DNA of 64,000 nucleotides from Kappaphycus alvarezii (taxonomy: Eukaryota > Rhodophyta > Florideophyceae > Gigartinales > Solieriaceae). A program made the position numbers and the translations under genes. The DNA lies in NCBI GenBank assembly GCA_002205965.3, contig NADL03000013.1:854301-918300 (forward strand). The letters run 5' to 3'. Below, one piece after another: positions 10,460-21,479 of the stretch; position 1 is the first letter of the stretch; each line of letters starts with the position of its first letter. Below the pieces are notes generated by a model that searched no databases, was not told the origin of the DNA, and saw only the letters and a list, made by a program, of their open reading frames with translations.

Positions 10460-11090
10460 TGCGCAGAGGCATAACCAAGTAGTAAGGAAAGAGTTGAATG
10501 AACTATTGGAAGCTGAAATTATCACGTCTTCGAGGTTCGCCTGGTATTTTCCTGTAGTCATCGACACTAAGAAAGACGGAAGACCCCGGTTCTGCGACGA
10601 TTACCGTCAGTTGAACCGGGTGATAAGATCAGGCCGCTGAACGCTACTGAAAATAGAAGAAATATTCGACGAACTCTCTGGTGCGGAGTTTTGTCACGCC
10701 TTTGGACCTTTACAAAGGATACTGTCAGGTTAGAATGTCCGAACCGTGCAAGGAAAAGATGAATTTTGTATCTCGATACGGAACCTACAAGTTCGAGGTG
10801 ATGTCGTCTGGAATTATAAACGCTCCAGAGATGTTTAAAGGATGATGGGCGAGGTTCTTCGTTGGTTACCGTTTGCAGTGGTTTATGTGGACGATGTTGT
10901 AATATTCTCGAAGACGTTGGAGGAACAAATAGCTCATTGTAAGGAGGTTTACGGGAGGATCCAAGAAGCGAACTTGAAGGTGAAGGCAACCGGGGGCAGC
11001 TTTGACCAGTCGGATATGAAGCTGCTCGGTCACATTGTCAATTCGAGTAGTGTGAAGATAGATTCCGACAAGATCAAATATATCGTGTAG
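10460..11090 (+). pseudogene. Ty3 family 1 copy B: reverse transcriptase
   Basis: RT is readable only in pieces. TKKDGRPRFC (with DDYRQLNRV) lies at about 10568-10622 and the capsid-proximal linker before it. The palm block reads TPLDLYKGYCQVRM, and the YVDD box (FAVVYVDDVVIFSKTLEEQ) is at 10870-10926. A thumb segment (MKLLGHIVNSSSVKIDSDKI) ends in a stop at about 11088. Several frame changes and stops separate these blocks, so the enzyme cannot be made from this copy. Confidence 0.85.
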
Positions 11091-11108
11091 GCCCCTGTTC
11101 CGGAAAAT

Positions 11109-11878
11109 GTGACTGAACTGAGGAGCTTTCTCTGGTTGGCAGGGTACTATCGACGCTTTATACGGAATCTCGCAGGTAGCTTAGCAGTGCCACACGCTGC
11201 GACCTCCGTTAAGAGGGCATTTGAGTGGACCAAGGGAATGCAGGAGGCTTTCGAGTACTTGAAGGAGAAGCTGATGACGCCTCCAGTACTCGCGTTACCG
11301 GATTTCGACTCCCCTTTCGTGGTGGGGACGGATGCTTCTTCGACTGCCATAGGAGTGTTTCTCTCTCAGAAGAAAAAAGACTGAAAAGTGCATCCGGTAC
11401 AGTTCGCATCTCGGACAATGACGGAGCAGGAACGTCGATACACTACGAGCGAACCGAAAGCACTTGTTGTATTGTTTGCTTTCAAGAGATTCCGTGTGTA
11501 TCTCTTATCCGACAGGCCGTTCGTGTATATATAGACCATCAGGCCCTTCAGAAGGCTTTCAAGAAGAAGGATATACAAGGCAGATTGGCGAGGTGGATGG
11601 ATTTGATGGAGGAGTACGACTTCGAAATTAAGTGCAAGCCTGGAAAGGCCAATACGGCGGCCGATTATATCTCTCGCAGAAACGTCGTGGAATATGAGGC
11701 TTCAAGAGAAGAAAACGACACGAAGGGCCTAGTAGCGACGATACACTGGGACGACCGTAAACTATCTGGATACGAGGCGGACCTCCTGGACATAACGAGG
11801 TTTCTAACAGGGAAAGGGCTCAAGAAACGGACTCAAAGAAGAAGAACTCCATCCGAAGGAAAGCGAAGAGATTCATGA
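11109..11878 (+). pseudogene. Ty3 family 1 copy B: RT connection and RNase H
   Basis: The first frame (11109-11384) reads TELRSFLWLAGYYRRFIRNLAG, then FVVGTDASSTAIGVFLSQKK, the start of RNase H with its first Asp. A stop at 11382 is followed by the rest in another frame (11225-11878): the HQALQKAFKKKDIQGRLARW block and the final Asp in NTAADYISRRN. The order and spacing match copy A. Note that the ITDH block reads YIDHQAL here. Confidence 0.85.
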
Positions 11879-11923
11879 TTTGGGACGACACTCTGTTCCG
11901 ACGGGAGAAGGATAGACTGCCCG

Positions 11924-12850
11924 TTGTTCCGCCGATCGGGCAATGTGTTGACATCTTTCCACGATGATATCGGTCATTTGGATGCTGGTTCTACAAGAAA
12001 GTTCGTGAGGGACCGGTTTTGGTGGCCAGGGGTGTATCGGGACGTGACGAAACATGTAAATGCGGGAGCGGGCTGCCAAAACGCTCAAAGGTTACCAACG
12101 TATCATAAGAGTCCAAGAGCACCCGGTACTGAGTTATTCGAAACGTTTTCAGTGGACTTTGTGGGGCGTTTCAAGCTATTTTGGAAGGGAAATAGGTTTC
12201 CTCTAATCGCAGAGGAGAACATGACGGGCTGGCCAATAGCTTGGGAAACGGAAAGCTCCACCTCTGATGTTGTCATCGAGTTCGTGGAGAAGTAAATTAT
12301 GGAGCCGTTCCGGCCCCAGAGGAAGAGAGTATCGAACGACGCCACAGCTTTTATGGGGGCTTCCGTACAGTAGTTTTTGCATGAGCACGGGATCGATTGG
12401 AGGGCCGTCCTCCCGTACGCTCCTATGGCAAATGGAAGGGCCGACAGGATGGTGGTGACTATAAGCACGCAATCAAAAGGTCAGTCGTGCAGAATAGAGG
12501 TGATTGGGCGGAGGCTATACCGAAAGTACTGTACGGCTATCGCCGACGTTATCGTGGAGACGTCAACTCGTCGGTCCGGTTCATGTATGCGATCGAGCCG
12601 AGGATGATGGCAAGCAACGCGGTAGCCCTTCTGGGCGAAGGCGATACAAGTAACTGCCTCGTCAAGATGTTGGGGGAAGCTAGCGTGAGGGCTGCTGTAG
12701 CGGAAAGTCGCACGCTCCGCAAAAGGCTAAGGGAGAGGTCAAACGGTTCGAACTTGGAGACGAAGTGCTGGTGGCGCATGGGACAGCATTCGGTAAGGCT
12801 CGGAAGTGGCCAGCGTTTTAGTCGTTTTATTACGGACCGCCCCGGGTAAT
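11924..12850 (+). pseudogene. Ty3 family 1 copy B: integrase
   Basis: The N-terminal zinc domain reads HDDIGHLDAG, FVRDRFWWPGVYRDVTKHV, then NAGAGCQNAQ; the first of the two expected Cys residues is Gly. The catalytic core has the first Asp in FSVDFVGRF, and the second region reads ATAFMG after a shifted frame at about 12337. The third region reads HGIDWRAVLPYAPMANGRAD, where Asp replaces the expected Glu. Further downstream (RGDWAEAIPKVLYGYRRR) is typical of gypsy integrases. This copy would be inactive even if the frameshifts were repaired. Confidence 0.82.
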
Positions 12851-12950
12851 CAAGGCTGGTCATCCGCGCAACGAGTTGGTCTCGTCAAGTGGTCGATTGA
12901 CTAGAAAGAACATCCATTCGCGCCGGCTTGCGAGGTATATTAGGTCATCT

Positions 12951-14660
12951 TGGATACTCTTTTAATGAGGAGAAAGAAGGAAGAGTGAAGCGGGGAGGAA
13001 TTGAAATCAGAAATTGGGGCGGGAAGCAGATAGAGAGATTAAGGACATTGAGGGGCGGGCTGCTCGGGCCTGGGCGGCAAGGTGGGTGAGTCAGCTGGGA
13101 CCATGGGAGCTTGATTAACCCTCCACCTTTTTTCTTCCCCTCCCTCCTCCTTTTAGTCCTACTCTCAATCTGGAACATCCACAGCTTCCCCAAGCTTTTC
13201 TCACACCGAATCACTCGCCGCATTCTCCAGATAGGCAATTTCACCACCTTCCCCACAGACCCTCACTTCCGGGAACACAGAGGACGCCTCACTCTTCGCT
13301 GGTTCCTCACTGGTTCCCCCGATACTCGCCTCGATCCACATTTGCTTTTGAGTCCCGGGGCCCACTTCGATGCTCTCACATGTAGTGTATTGCTAGCGCC
13401 TTACCCCAAGCCGCGCTTTAGGAGGGAAAATGTACGGTGATCACCTAATGTGGGTGTCCTTCAGCGCATTGTATGTGTGCGCGGCCCATGGCGGCTGCTG
13501 TATCTATTTAGAGTAGCTTATGTTAGATTATATCTGGATCCATATTGGATCCCTGCAACCAGCTCATCTGAGCCGGTGTCGGGTATGGGGGGACTCTGTA
13601 CATATAAGATCCAACACCTTAACTTACCCCTCCTTGAGTGTGAAGTTACCTTGGGCCCACACGAGCTCCCGAACCCTCATAGATATGACTCTTTCGATCG
13701 ATTGTTACCTTCTATGAGCACCCATCGCGGAGCGCGGAAGTCCTTTGTATCCCTAAATCCCTTTTCCTTTCGTCGCTTCCGTTAGCGACTATCATTGGTT
13801 CCGTCGGTAAGGTTGCGACCGCCGCCGGTGACGCTGCGTGCCGAGAGTGCGTGCGCAGGATTACCCGCTGGGTATTGGTGGAGCGAGCGACGCACCGCAG
13901 GTAACGTCGTGTGGGCGATTCCTGCTGGGGTTCGTGTGGTGCGGTAAATTATCACCGCTGTTACAATGTATCGACGGGACCAGTGCAAGTCCCTCAAGGG
14001 GTCGGTGTAAGGCGTGATTCGCGCTAAAAAACCAGTTGGTAGCCCTGAGGCGGGGCGTACGCAATCCATTCTACGAAGGTAAGTCTTTGCTGGACAGGTG
14101 GGAGTTACGCCCTGCGAAGAGTGGCGTCCGGTGCTTTAGCCGTCCAAACCTCTAACAATGCCGCGACTACCGTTTGCCGCGGCCCACGCTACCCTCTGAG
14201 GAGGGAATCAGATACACTCAGTGCTTGCAGATCAGTTTTACCGCTGTTAGTTGTTCGTTACTTGGTGGTCAGCCTTTGTACCACTTTACACACACTCCAC
14301 CAAATCAGCAACCCAAAATTACCTCCTTTGATGTACCCTCTTCTCTATGACGCCCTTCTGTCTTCATATAAAGGACAATACCGGCACCAATGGGAGGATC
14401 GAGGAGAGGGAAAAGAACGAGAGTCAATAGAGTTCTTGTGCCGCCGGCTGACTCGCCCACGTTGGGGTCTTGGCCCGAGCAGTCCGCCTCGTATCTTCTC
14501 TCGTTTTATTTCCTATTGTTGCGGTATATTTTTGTGACCTCAACGAGCCATCTACTATTTTGGATGTTTCTGTTTTTAGTGTTTCCATTACTGGACTCTT
14601 TCGTTTTTTGATCTCTTATTTACGGAATTTACGGATAGGAAACCCCTGTATGTAGTGTGT
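12951..14660. other. GC-rich region without a recognised gene; diverged inverted repeat at its ends
   Basis: Nothing here reads as a protein I know. Two short segments, 13021-13105 and 14441-14520, are diverged inverted copies of each other, sharing GCTGACTC-CCCAC and GGCCCGAGCAG-CCGCC in opposite orientation. The part at 13790-14250 is GC-rich with no long ORF and could be a structured noncoding sequence or an old repeat. A purine-rich tract lies at 12960-13060. Confidence 0.5.
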
Positions 14661-14794
14661 TGCCGCATCTGTAATGCACGGTCTTGTGAATATTTCTCAG
14701 GTTAGGTTATCGGTTCGTGAACTTAAGGGGTAGCACTACGAAAGACAGTAAAGGTAACCAAGTAAGTTCAACATCAAGACATTGTGGTCTAACA
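14661..14794 (+). repeat. Putative 5' LTR (3' end well supported) of copia element 1
   Basis: The right end is fixed by the tRNA primer site that begins at 14795: the LTR ends ...GGTCTAACA, with the terminal CA usual for LTRs. The left end is a guess: a TGTTG word at about 14661 mirrors the terminal ...AACA, as in copia LTRs that start TGTT. The matching 3' LTR was not found because the element is cut off at 16.49 kb. Confidence 0.4.
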
Positions 14795-14806
14795 GGTTAT
14801 GGGCCA
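14795..14806 (+). promoter_or_regulatory. Primer binding site for half of initiator-Met tRNA (copia type)
   Basis: The sequence GGTTATGGGCCAG lies directly after the LTR end ...AACA. It matches the complement of the anticodon stem-loop of eukaryotic initiator tRNA-Met (GGTTATGGGCCCAG), with one C missing. Priming by a 5' half of initiator tRNA at this site is well known for the Drosophila copia element. The copia-type gag found 3' of it supports the call. Confidence 0.75.
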
Positions 14807-15690
14807 GAAGCTTTGCTGTGCTGCTGATGTTCAAGACAATGAGACTCTGAATATGGTTGTTTTTTCAGGTATGCTTTTTTCTCTTTCGTTATGCGAATCC
14901 TCCAGTGCCGCGTTCTTCACCATGGTTGGTTCTAGTGTGAACAAGGTGGATGCGGGCCGTCGTGAGATCGACAAACGCAGAGCTGAGAACCACCACAGTT
15001 GGAACAGAAAAATAAAGCTGGTCTTGATGTGTAGGGGAGTATTGAGCATCGTGAATGGGAAGTTGGTTTCCTCCAGCTGATGCCTGTGATGCCAGAAATG
15101 AGGAATTGCAGAAGTATCAGATGAAGAAGGATGAGGCATCGGCGGATATTGTTCTCAGTGTGAGTGATGATTGTTGTGCCTCTGTGATCGATCTAGAATA
15201 TCCGAAAGAGGTTTGCGAAACGTTGAAGACCAAGTTCAATGCAGTGTCTGATGCCGCCGTTGACTCTTACCTTCTGCAGTACCAATCTGTGAAAATGTCA
15301 GGTGGAGAAGATGTTATGAAATTCTTCTATCGCCTGACAGTGCTGGAGAAAAAGCTTGCAGGGATAGGTCACCCAGTTAGTAAGCAGGAACAACGTAGGG
15401 CTTTATTGCGAGGCTTAACGGATGATTTCGAGAACGTCGCCGATATGATTCGCAAGCTTGACAAAGACAGGTCCGTCGCAGTTGTAATGATCGTAATTAA
15501 GGAAGCAGCCCTCTGCCGTAAGCGTGAAGGGATAGTAGTGATAGAACTGCACTCAGTGCCAAGGGCGGGCAGTTTGGAAAGAAATGTCATCACTGTGGGA
15601 AAAAAGGGTACGTGAAAGCTGCTTGCTGGGACAACCCTGAGAGTTCGTCTTATAAAAAGCACATTGATTACAATCAGAATACCAAGAACG
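14799..15690 (+). pseudogene. Ty1/copia element 1: gag
   Basis: The N-terminal block (NHHSWNRKIKLVLMCRGVL, in the 14799-15080 frame) continues after a shift near 15060 into a 186-codon stretch. That stretch contains CETLKTKFNAV, YHR-less spacer and RALLRGLTDDFENVADMI, the pattern of copia-type gag (UBN2-like). A zinc knuckle follows in yet another frame at 15585-15626: CHHCGKKGYVKAAC, in which the His of CX2CX4HX4C is Tyr. The knuckle is therefore probably dead. Gag would form the particle and bind RNA. Confidence 0.85.
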
Positions 15691-15799
15691 GTCGTGGCGG
15701 CCGGTGAGGTCAGAAAGGGCGTAACGGAAAGGACGCTGGCGACAAAGAGCAGGGCAGTGGTGAGAGAAACAAGATGGGAAACGGCTACATTTCCTTTGT

Positions 15800-16490
15800 C
15801 GCGAAATGCCTCACTTCCTCTCCCGAAAGCTTCAAATTATCCGAGACAAGTGGTTAATGGACTCAGAAGCGACTGGAAGTATGCCAAACAGCACCAATAT
15901 GTTCTCAAATATTGATGATGACACCGGGAGTAATGACTTTGTTTCAGTTGGTGATGGAAAACGAACTACTGTAATCGCACGAGGTGTGGTTCGTTGCAGT
16001 GTGGAGTTTGAGAAGTCACAAGTTTAGCTCGAGCTGAATAACGTGCTGCATATTCCACAGCTTATGTGTAGTATTCTTTCTGTCTCACGTCTACGTCAGA
16101 AAGACTTTAAATTGACGTTCAAAACTGACAAATATGGAAGAGGTATCTGCACCGTCACCAAGCAGGGAGAGTCTGAGTTGCTTCTTAAGGGTTACGAGTG
16201 CGAAGACGGGCTTTATGAGATCAAGGTACTTCGAGACTTTAAGACGTCTTCAGAATGTACCCACTCGCTTGCCGCTGGAAAATCTGAATCTGCATCTTCC
16301 AAGGCAAATGTATGGCACGCACGAGTTGGCCACACTGGCAAGAACACAATCCAGAAAACAATACCAATTATGAGAGAGAATCTTTACTATTTACTTGTCT
16401 TGAGTGTACACCGACTGACCGACTATTCAGTTAAGAGCTACCTGGATGGACTGCATCAGTCACGTGCAGTGGTTGAAGAGAAAGAAGTTT
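15800..16490 (+). pseudogene. Ty1/copia element 1: protease and pre-integrase domain, truncated by a LINE insertion
   Basis: The protease active site reads WLMDSEATGS, where the usual DSGA/DSGS has Glu for Gly. NNVLHIPQLMCSILSVSRLR is a signature of copia protease ends. ICTVTKQGESELLLKGYECE leads to the pre-integrase motif VWHARVGHTGKNTI. An in-frame stop at 16024 splits the region. The coding similarity stops at about 16488, exactly where the 3' end of LINE copy 2 (minus strand) begins, so the LINE interrupted this element. The integrase, RT and RNase H parts were not found on the far side. Confidence 0.83.
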
Positions 16491-17700
16491 AATTCATTCA
16501 GTATCTACTGGGGACTGCGCACGTCCTAACTATACGGCTAAGATCTAACCGGATGTACCTCGTCGTCCATGCGCATCAGGGCTCGGAACAGGATAGCTTG
16601 AGCAATAATTGAAGAGAGGGTGCAACTCAGTCGCTGGTAGATACGGCGGTGGATAACGCCAAGTGTCGAGTGACACTTGGACGCGATCCGTGGAACTAAC
16701 TCCTCGATAAAAGCAATTGTACCAGGGGAAGGGGCATCAGGGAATCAAACGCCAGAGGCCCAAAGGTGAAGTTCAGCGTGTAAGGCGCAAAAGATGGGCC
16801 AGTCGAGGGAGCAGGGAGGCATCGGGCAAGGTTGCGTTCCAGAGTTGTAACCTTGTCGCGGGCCGCCAGTTCAGCAGCGCCACCGGCAACCTGGGTCGCC
16901 TTGGTGCGAACTGCGGCTTTGAACGTTGAGACGAAATTGATTTCACACGCAATGGGGCGCAAAGTTGTGCCTTTCGGGGTTGGGGGGTTCGTACCAGGAT
17001 ATTGGCGGGCCGGAGTTCAGTGCCCGGGACGAGGAGCGGAACCTCGTGCTGAGTACCCGGACTCGCGGCGCAGGTAACGTGTGTCGCAAACGCATAACAC
17101 AGAGCGAATTATGGCTGTGACGACGGCCGAAACCAGGGCAGCAGAGGTCGGCGGCGTGATCCCTGAGGGTGTCCAAGGGGTGGTCACAGTGGTGGCAGTT
17201 GAGGGGCATGGAGTCATCATGCACTGGCAGTCCGAGGTGACGGTGGAGCATGGTCTGCCAGTGTGTGGTGTGCACCTTCGTAGCTGGCGTGGGGTGAGCG
17301 AAGAGAAATGCCGCAGCGGGGCTGCGGCGGAACGCTAAGCCACGGATGCGATATCGAATGTCAGCGTCGCTATGGGCGGTCGGGTTGGGGGTATTCGCCC
17401 AGGATTAGTCGTGCCAATGTACTCTTGCCCGCGCCTCTTGCTGCACCCGTTTGAGAAGGGTTAGAGTGTTGGTGGGTGAAGCAGCTAGAGTTGGAGGGTC
17501 AAGGCTCGAGAGTTCGACTATCCTGGGGATGGGCAGGGCGAAACGGCGGAGAGAAGGCCCAGGTTGACAGTGGAGGAAGGATCGGTCGCCGTGGAAGCGG
17601 CCAGAAGCTAGTAGACAAGCACGCGGGTGGCGTGTGCGGAAGTCCGCTTCCGTGCGGGCGCAGCATCAATGATGCTGGCGGCCGCAGCGCCGTGGAGGCA
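16488..17700 (-). pseudogene. LINE-type retrotransposon copy 2 (5'-truncated), inserted in copia element 1
   Basis: Read on the minus strand, pieces align one after another with LINE copy 1. HSDADIRYRIRGLAFRRSPA lies at about 17.3-17.4 kb, and the zinc segment CHHCDHPLDTLRDHAADLC at about 17.15-17.2 kb. The endonuclease segment HEVPLLVPGTELRPANILV is at about 16.98-17.04 kb, and LAFDSL with a C-terminal helix region follows. The end of the endonuclease motif reads ACEINFVS, where copies 1 and 3 have YDIKV, so it is altered. Stops and shifts are frequent. The 3' end near 16488 (…TAAACTTCTT on the minus strand) matches the tail at 51.64 kb. Confidence 0.75.
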
Positions 17701-18160
17701 CAGATGGAATTTATATCAACCTTGTGTCGAAATGGGCTGTGTGTTCACTCAGGGCACCTCTTGACATGCCAGCGCATGTGGCTTAGTGGTCAATGTGTTT
17801 TTACTACACCTATTTCAAGGTTACCTAATCCGTATTTCACTCCTTTCCGTTTGTCTTTCCTCCGCATCTGCTTACTGAGTAGCTACTTCTTACTTGTTGA
17901 CGGGCTCGAAAACATCTGCCGCACTTGAGGCTGGACTATATTATTTCTAGATCTCTGCTCCCCTGTCTCTCACCAATTTAGCCTTAGCCTTTTTCCACCG
18001 ATGTCTGATTTATTTTCTTGGGAATAATTTTACTCATTTTGTATCAACCGTAGCTCTTTAGTACTGACCCGACTCCTCGGAATTCTCCTCCTTAAATGAG
18101 TTTCCTTGATGAAGTAGTATACCCAAGCAGCCGGCGTGCGTGGATGGCCTGTCTGTTCAC
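17700..18160. other. Spacer between LINE copy 2 and Ty3 copy C; nothing recognised
   Basis: No coding signal. It may hold the 5'-truncation edge of the LINE and the 3' flank (LTR end) of Ty3 copy C. Confidence 0.4.
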
Positions 18161-18284
18161 TTGACCAGTTGAAATGACCAATTCGTAGCGCTAATGATCG
18201 GCATGATTACCTGGAGCAATCCGTAGTAGAACTACCCAAGCCCCTACCACTTACGGGCCCACCTTAATTCCGTTCCATGCGCCA

Positions 18285-19390
18285 CTAGCACTTCATCTCC
18301 ACGCTCGAACCGTTTGGCCTCCCCCTTGGCCTTTTGCGGAGCACGCGACTTTTCGCTACAGTAGCCCTCAAGCTAAACTCTGTCAACACCTCGACGAGGC
18401 GGTGACTTGGATTGGCTTCGCTTAGAAGGACTACCTCATTGTTAGCCATCATCCTCGGTTCGATCCCATACATTAGTCGGAACGGCGAAAAGCGACGTCT
18501 CCACGATCACGCTAGCGATAGCTGTACAAGATGTTCTGCATAGCCTCCGCCCAATCGCCTCTATTCTGCACGACCGACCTTTTGATTGCGATTTTTTTAG
18601 TCCCTACTATCCTCTCGGCCCTTCCATTTGCGCTAGGGTGGTACGGAAAGACGGCATTCCAATCGATGCCGTGCTTCTGCATAAATCCTGTACGGAAGCC
18701 CCCATAAAAGCTGTGGCGTTGTCTGAGACCATCCTCCTTGGGTGGTCGACGGCTCGATAATTTCCTTCCGGACTAACTCTATGACAACGTCAGAGGTGGA
18801 GCTTTCCGTTGGATGGGCTATTGGCTAGCCCTTCATGTGCTCCACCGCGATTAAAGAAAAACTATGTCCCTTCCGAGATTGCTTGAAAGTGTCTGCGAAG
18901 TACCCCGAAAATTTTCTCGAAAAAGCCAGTAACAGGTACTCCAAGACTCATATGGTACTTCGGTAGCTTTTGAGTGTGTTGAAAGCATGTACATATCTTG
19001 AAGTGCTCCGTCTGGTCCCGATACACCCAGGCCACCAAAACCGATCCCTCAAGAACTTGATCGTATAGCATCTCAATGACCGATATCATCGTAAAAAGTT
19101 GTCAGTACCTCTGCATCCTGTCCGATAGGCGGGACAGCACGCTGCACATCTTTCTCCCGACGGAACAGATTGTCGTTCCAAATCATAAATTTCTTCGCCT
19201 TTCTTTGGATGGTGGCACTTTTCTTCTGGTCCGTCTCCTGAACTCCCTCTCCGACCAGAGACCTCCCTATGTCCAGGAGGTATGGTTCTAATCCAGATAG
19301 CTTAGGGTCGTCCCACTGGATCGTCTCTACGATGCCCTTCGTGACATTCTCCCGCACTGATCCTCGTGTTTCTCCACGGGCCTGCAAGAG
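18285..19390 (-). pseudogene. Ty3 family 1 copy C: integrase
   Basis: Minus-strand pieces include the zinc-domain remnant (LRDRFWWPG with YDDIGH ahead of it), then the core with DNATAFMG (second Asp) at about 18.70-18.73 kb. HGIDWNAVFPYHPSANGRAE contains the catalytic Glu at about 18.63-18.69 kb, and GDWAEAMQNILYSYR follows. A downstream block YGIEPRMMANNEVVLLSE matches copy B. Frameshifts separate the blocks. The Glu is intact here but replaced in copy B. Confidence 0.8.
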
Positions 19391-19399
19391 AGATAGTCG

Positions 19400-20718
19400 G
19401 CCGATCTATTAGCTTTTCCAGGCCTGTACTTAATTTAGAAGTCCTACCCGGCCATCAAATCAATCTAACTCGCTAGCCTACTTCGAATATACTTCTTTTT
19501 GAAGGCCATCTGCAGAGCCTGATTGTCCGTATACACCACGAACGGCTTTTCGGACAACAGATACGCACAAAAATTCTTGAGAGCGAACACTACAGCAAAG
19601 GCTTCCCGTTCGCTCGACGCCCCTGCTCCGTCATCGTCCGAGATGCGAACTGCACCTACTTCACTTTTCCATCCTCATTCTTCAGCGAGAGAATCACTCC
19701 TAGGGCAGAAGAAGAAGCATACATCTCCGCAACGAGAGGAGAGTCGAAATCCGGAAACGCGAATAATGAAGGTGTTGTCAGTTTATTTATTCAAGTACTC
19801 GGAAGCCTCCTACATTCTCGTGGTCCACTCAAATGCCTACTTAACGGAGGTTGCAGCATGCAGCACTGCTGAGCTATCTTCGAAGTTTCGTATAAAGCGT
19901 CGATAGTAACCTACCAACCCGAGAAAAATCCTCATTTCCGCCACATTCGACGGTATAAGAGCCTCCAACATGTCCTTGATATTTTCGATATTGACTTCAA
20001 CGCCAGCATCATTGACCATGTGACCGCGTAGCCTGACTTCACAATGCGTGAAGCTACTTTTAGTCACCTTCAGCTTCAGTCTCGCCTCTTAGATTGGTTC
20101 TAAAACCTACCTGCAGTATTCTATGTGTTCTGCCAGCGTCTCAGAGAGAAGACTAAGACGTCGTCGACGTATACCATAGCGAAAGGCAATCCGAGGGGCT
20201 TCGTCCATCATACGCTGGAAAGTGGCTGATGCTTTCATTAAACCGAACGGAATCACCTCAAACTTATAAGTCCAATAACGAAAAAAATTTGTCCTCTCCT
20301 TACAATTATCGGCCATCCTTACCTGCCAGTAACTGGTATAAAGGTCAAGAGTCATGAAATACTTGTCACCAGCGAGCTCTTCGCACCGTTCTTCAATTTT
20401 CGGATGAGACCTACGGTCCGGCTTCATAACTCTGTTCAACTGATGGTAACCGACGCAAAACCGAGACCTTCCGTCTTTCTTCATGGCTATCACTACCGGA
20501 AAGGAACAGGCAGATCTTGACGGCGTAATACTTCCGGCTTCCAATATCTCCTTCAACTCGTTCTTTAACAACTTGTAAACCTTCAGCGGTATTCTCCGGA
20601 CCTTCGAATGTATCGAAGTCTCTTCTGTCAACTCGAAAGAGTTTAACACTGGCGCATGAGTCGGTTCCAAATCATGTAGATCCAATTCTATGACGTCCGT
20701 ATCCTTGAGAGCCTTCAC
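19400..20718 (-). pseudogene. Ty3 family 1 copy C: reverse transcriptase and RNase H
   Basis: The 203-codon stretch 20107-20718 holds KKDGRSRFCVGYHQLN, YFMTLDLYTSYWQVRM and YKFEVIPFGLMKASATFQRM. The YVDD box follows with a shifted frame at about 20.16 kb. The thumb (VRLRGHMVNDAGVEV) and connection (FLGLVGYYRRFIRNF) are at 19837-20067. RNase H remains at 19.4-19.75 kb are heavily broken; VQFASRTM and the HQALQ-type block can be read only in different frames. It is non-functional as written. Confidence 0.83.
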
Positions 20719-20874
20719 TAGCTTATTCTAGCTCTCCGCTTCGAGATTTTTCACCTTTGAGACGAGAAAAGCAGCGTGATCCGCTTCGTCGTCTTCCACG
20801 GGGACCTCATCCTTCAACCTTAGGCCCTCTAGATCGGACTCATACGGTTCCTTTTTTAAGATCACAAGCAACAA

Positions 20875-21340
20875 TTAATTCTCAGTGTCCGATCCACCAT
20901 CGCTGCCGCTCGACTCGGATGAGAACGTAAAAGGAAACTGTTCGCCATCAGAACCCCCAAGGAATTTGAAAGCCTCACTATCAGTCCGCATCCCGTCAAT
21001 CACTGGGGGCTCACTGAGTAGCGGTCGGTAAAAGCGCCTTTTTTCTCCCAACCGCCAGTGTGACCTGCTGGCTTCCATAATCAAGGCTTTCCTGCATGGA
21101 TTCTAATGCATGGCTGCCGATAATTGTGTCGAACCGCGCTTTACATACCACAAGAAAACCAGGGGTACCACCAATGTTCCAAAAGGGACTGAAACATGTT
21201 TTATACACCAATAACTTCGACAACCATTCCATTGGCGACAGTAACCTGATTATCTGTAGCCGTCGGTGCGAGAGCCACCTTCCCGAAAAAGTACTAAGAC
21301 ATCGGGTTTGAAACTAAAATCGTGTCCAATAGGTCCTGAG
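20875..21340 (-). pseudogene. Ty3 family 1 copy C: aspartic protease with damaged active site
   Basis: The second half (FDTIIGSHALESMQESLDYG, 21011-21232) matches copy B's protease. In the expected active-site position at about 21.31-21.34 kb the minus strand reads LLDTILVSNPMS, where copy B has LLDTGAVPNLMS. The invariant Gly after Asp-Thr is therefore Ile, and the protease would be inactive. A shift lies between the halves. An acidic Ser/Asp-rich tail (FSSESSGSDGGSD) follows. Confidence 0.78.
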
Positions 21341-21479
21341 TCTCCATGCCATAAGCCTTCACGGCTATGACCTTCAACCGACGAGAGACATCGGGGTGCC
21401 TTGACATGGACACCTGAGTCACTGATACAGTCTTAGATACAGGGTAGTTCTGGAGGGCTGCTGAGGCATTCTTGGTCTT

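Larger units (their letters stand above)
8085..12950 (+). mobile_element. Ty3/gypsy retrotransposon, family 1, copy B
   Basis: Gag, protease, RT, RNase H and integrase follow one another on the plus strand, so this is the most complete family 1 copy in the window. Many stops and frameshifts break it. Key residues are also lost: a zinc-knuckle Cys is now Tyr, one integrase zinc Cys is Gly, and the catalytic Glu region reads NGRADRMV. It is flanked on the left by LINE copy 1 and on the right by a GC-rich region with no gene. No matching 3' LTR was found. Confidence 0.88.

Noticed and set aside
14799..14850. ATG at 14799 as the true gag start of copia element 1
   Set aside because: It lies inside the tRNA primer site, so translation probably starts further down; the real start could not be fixed because of the frameshift near 15060.
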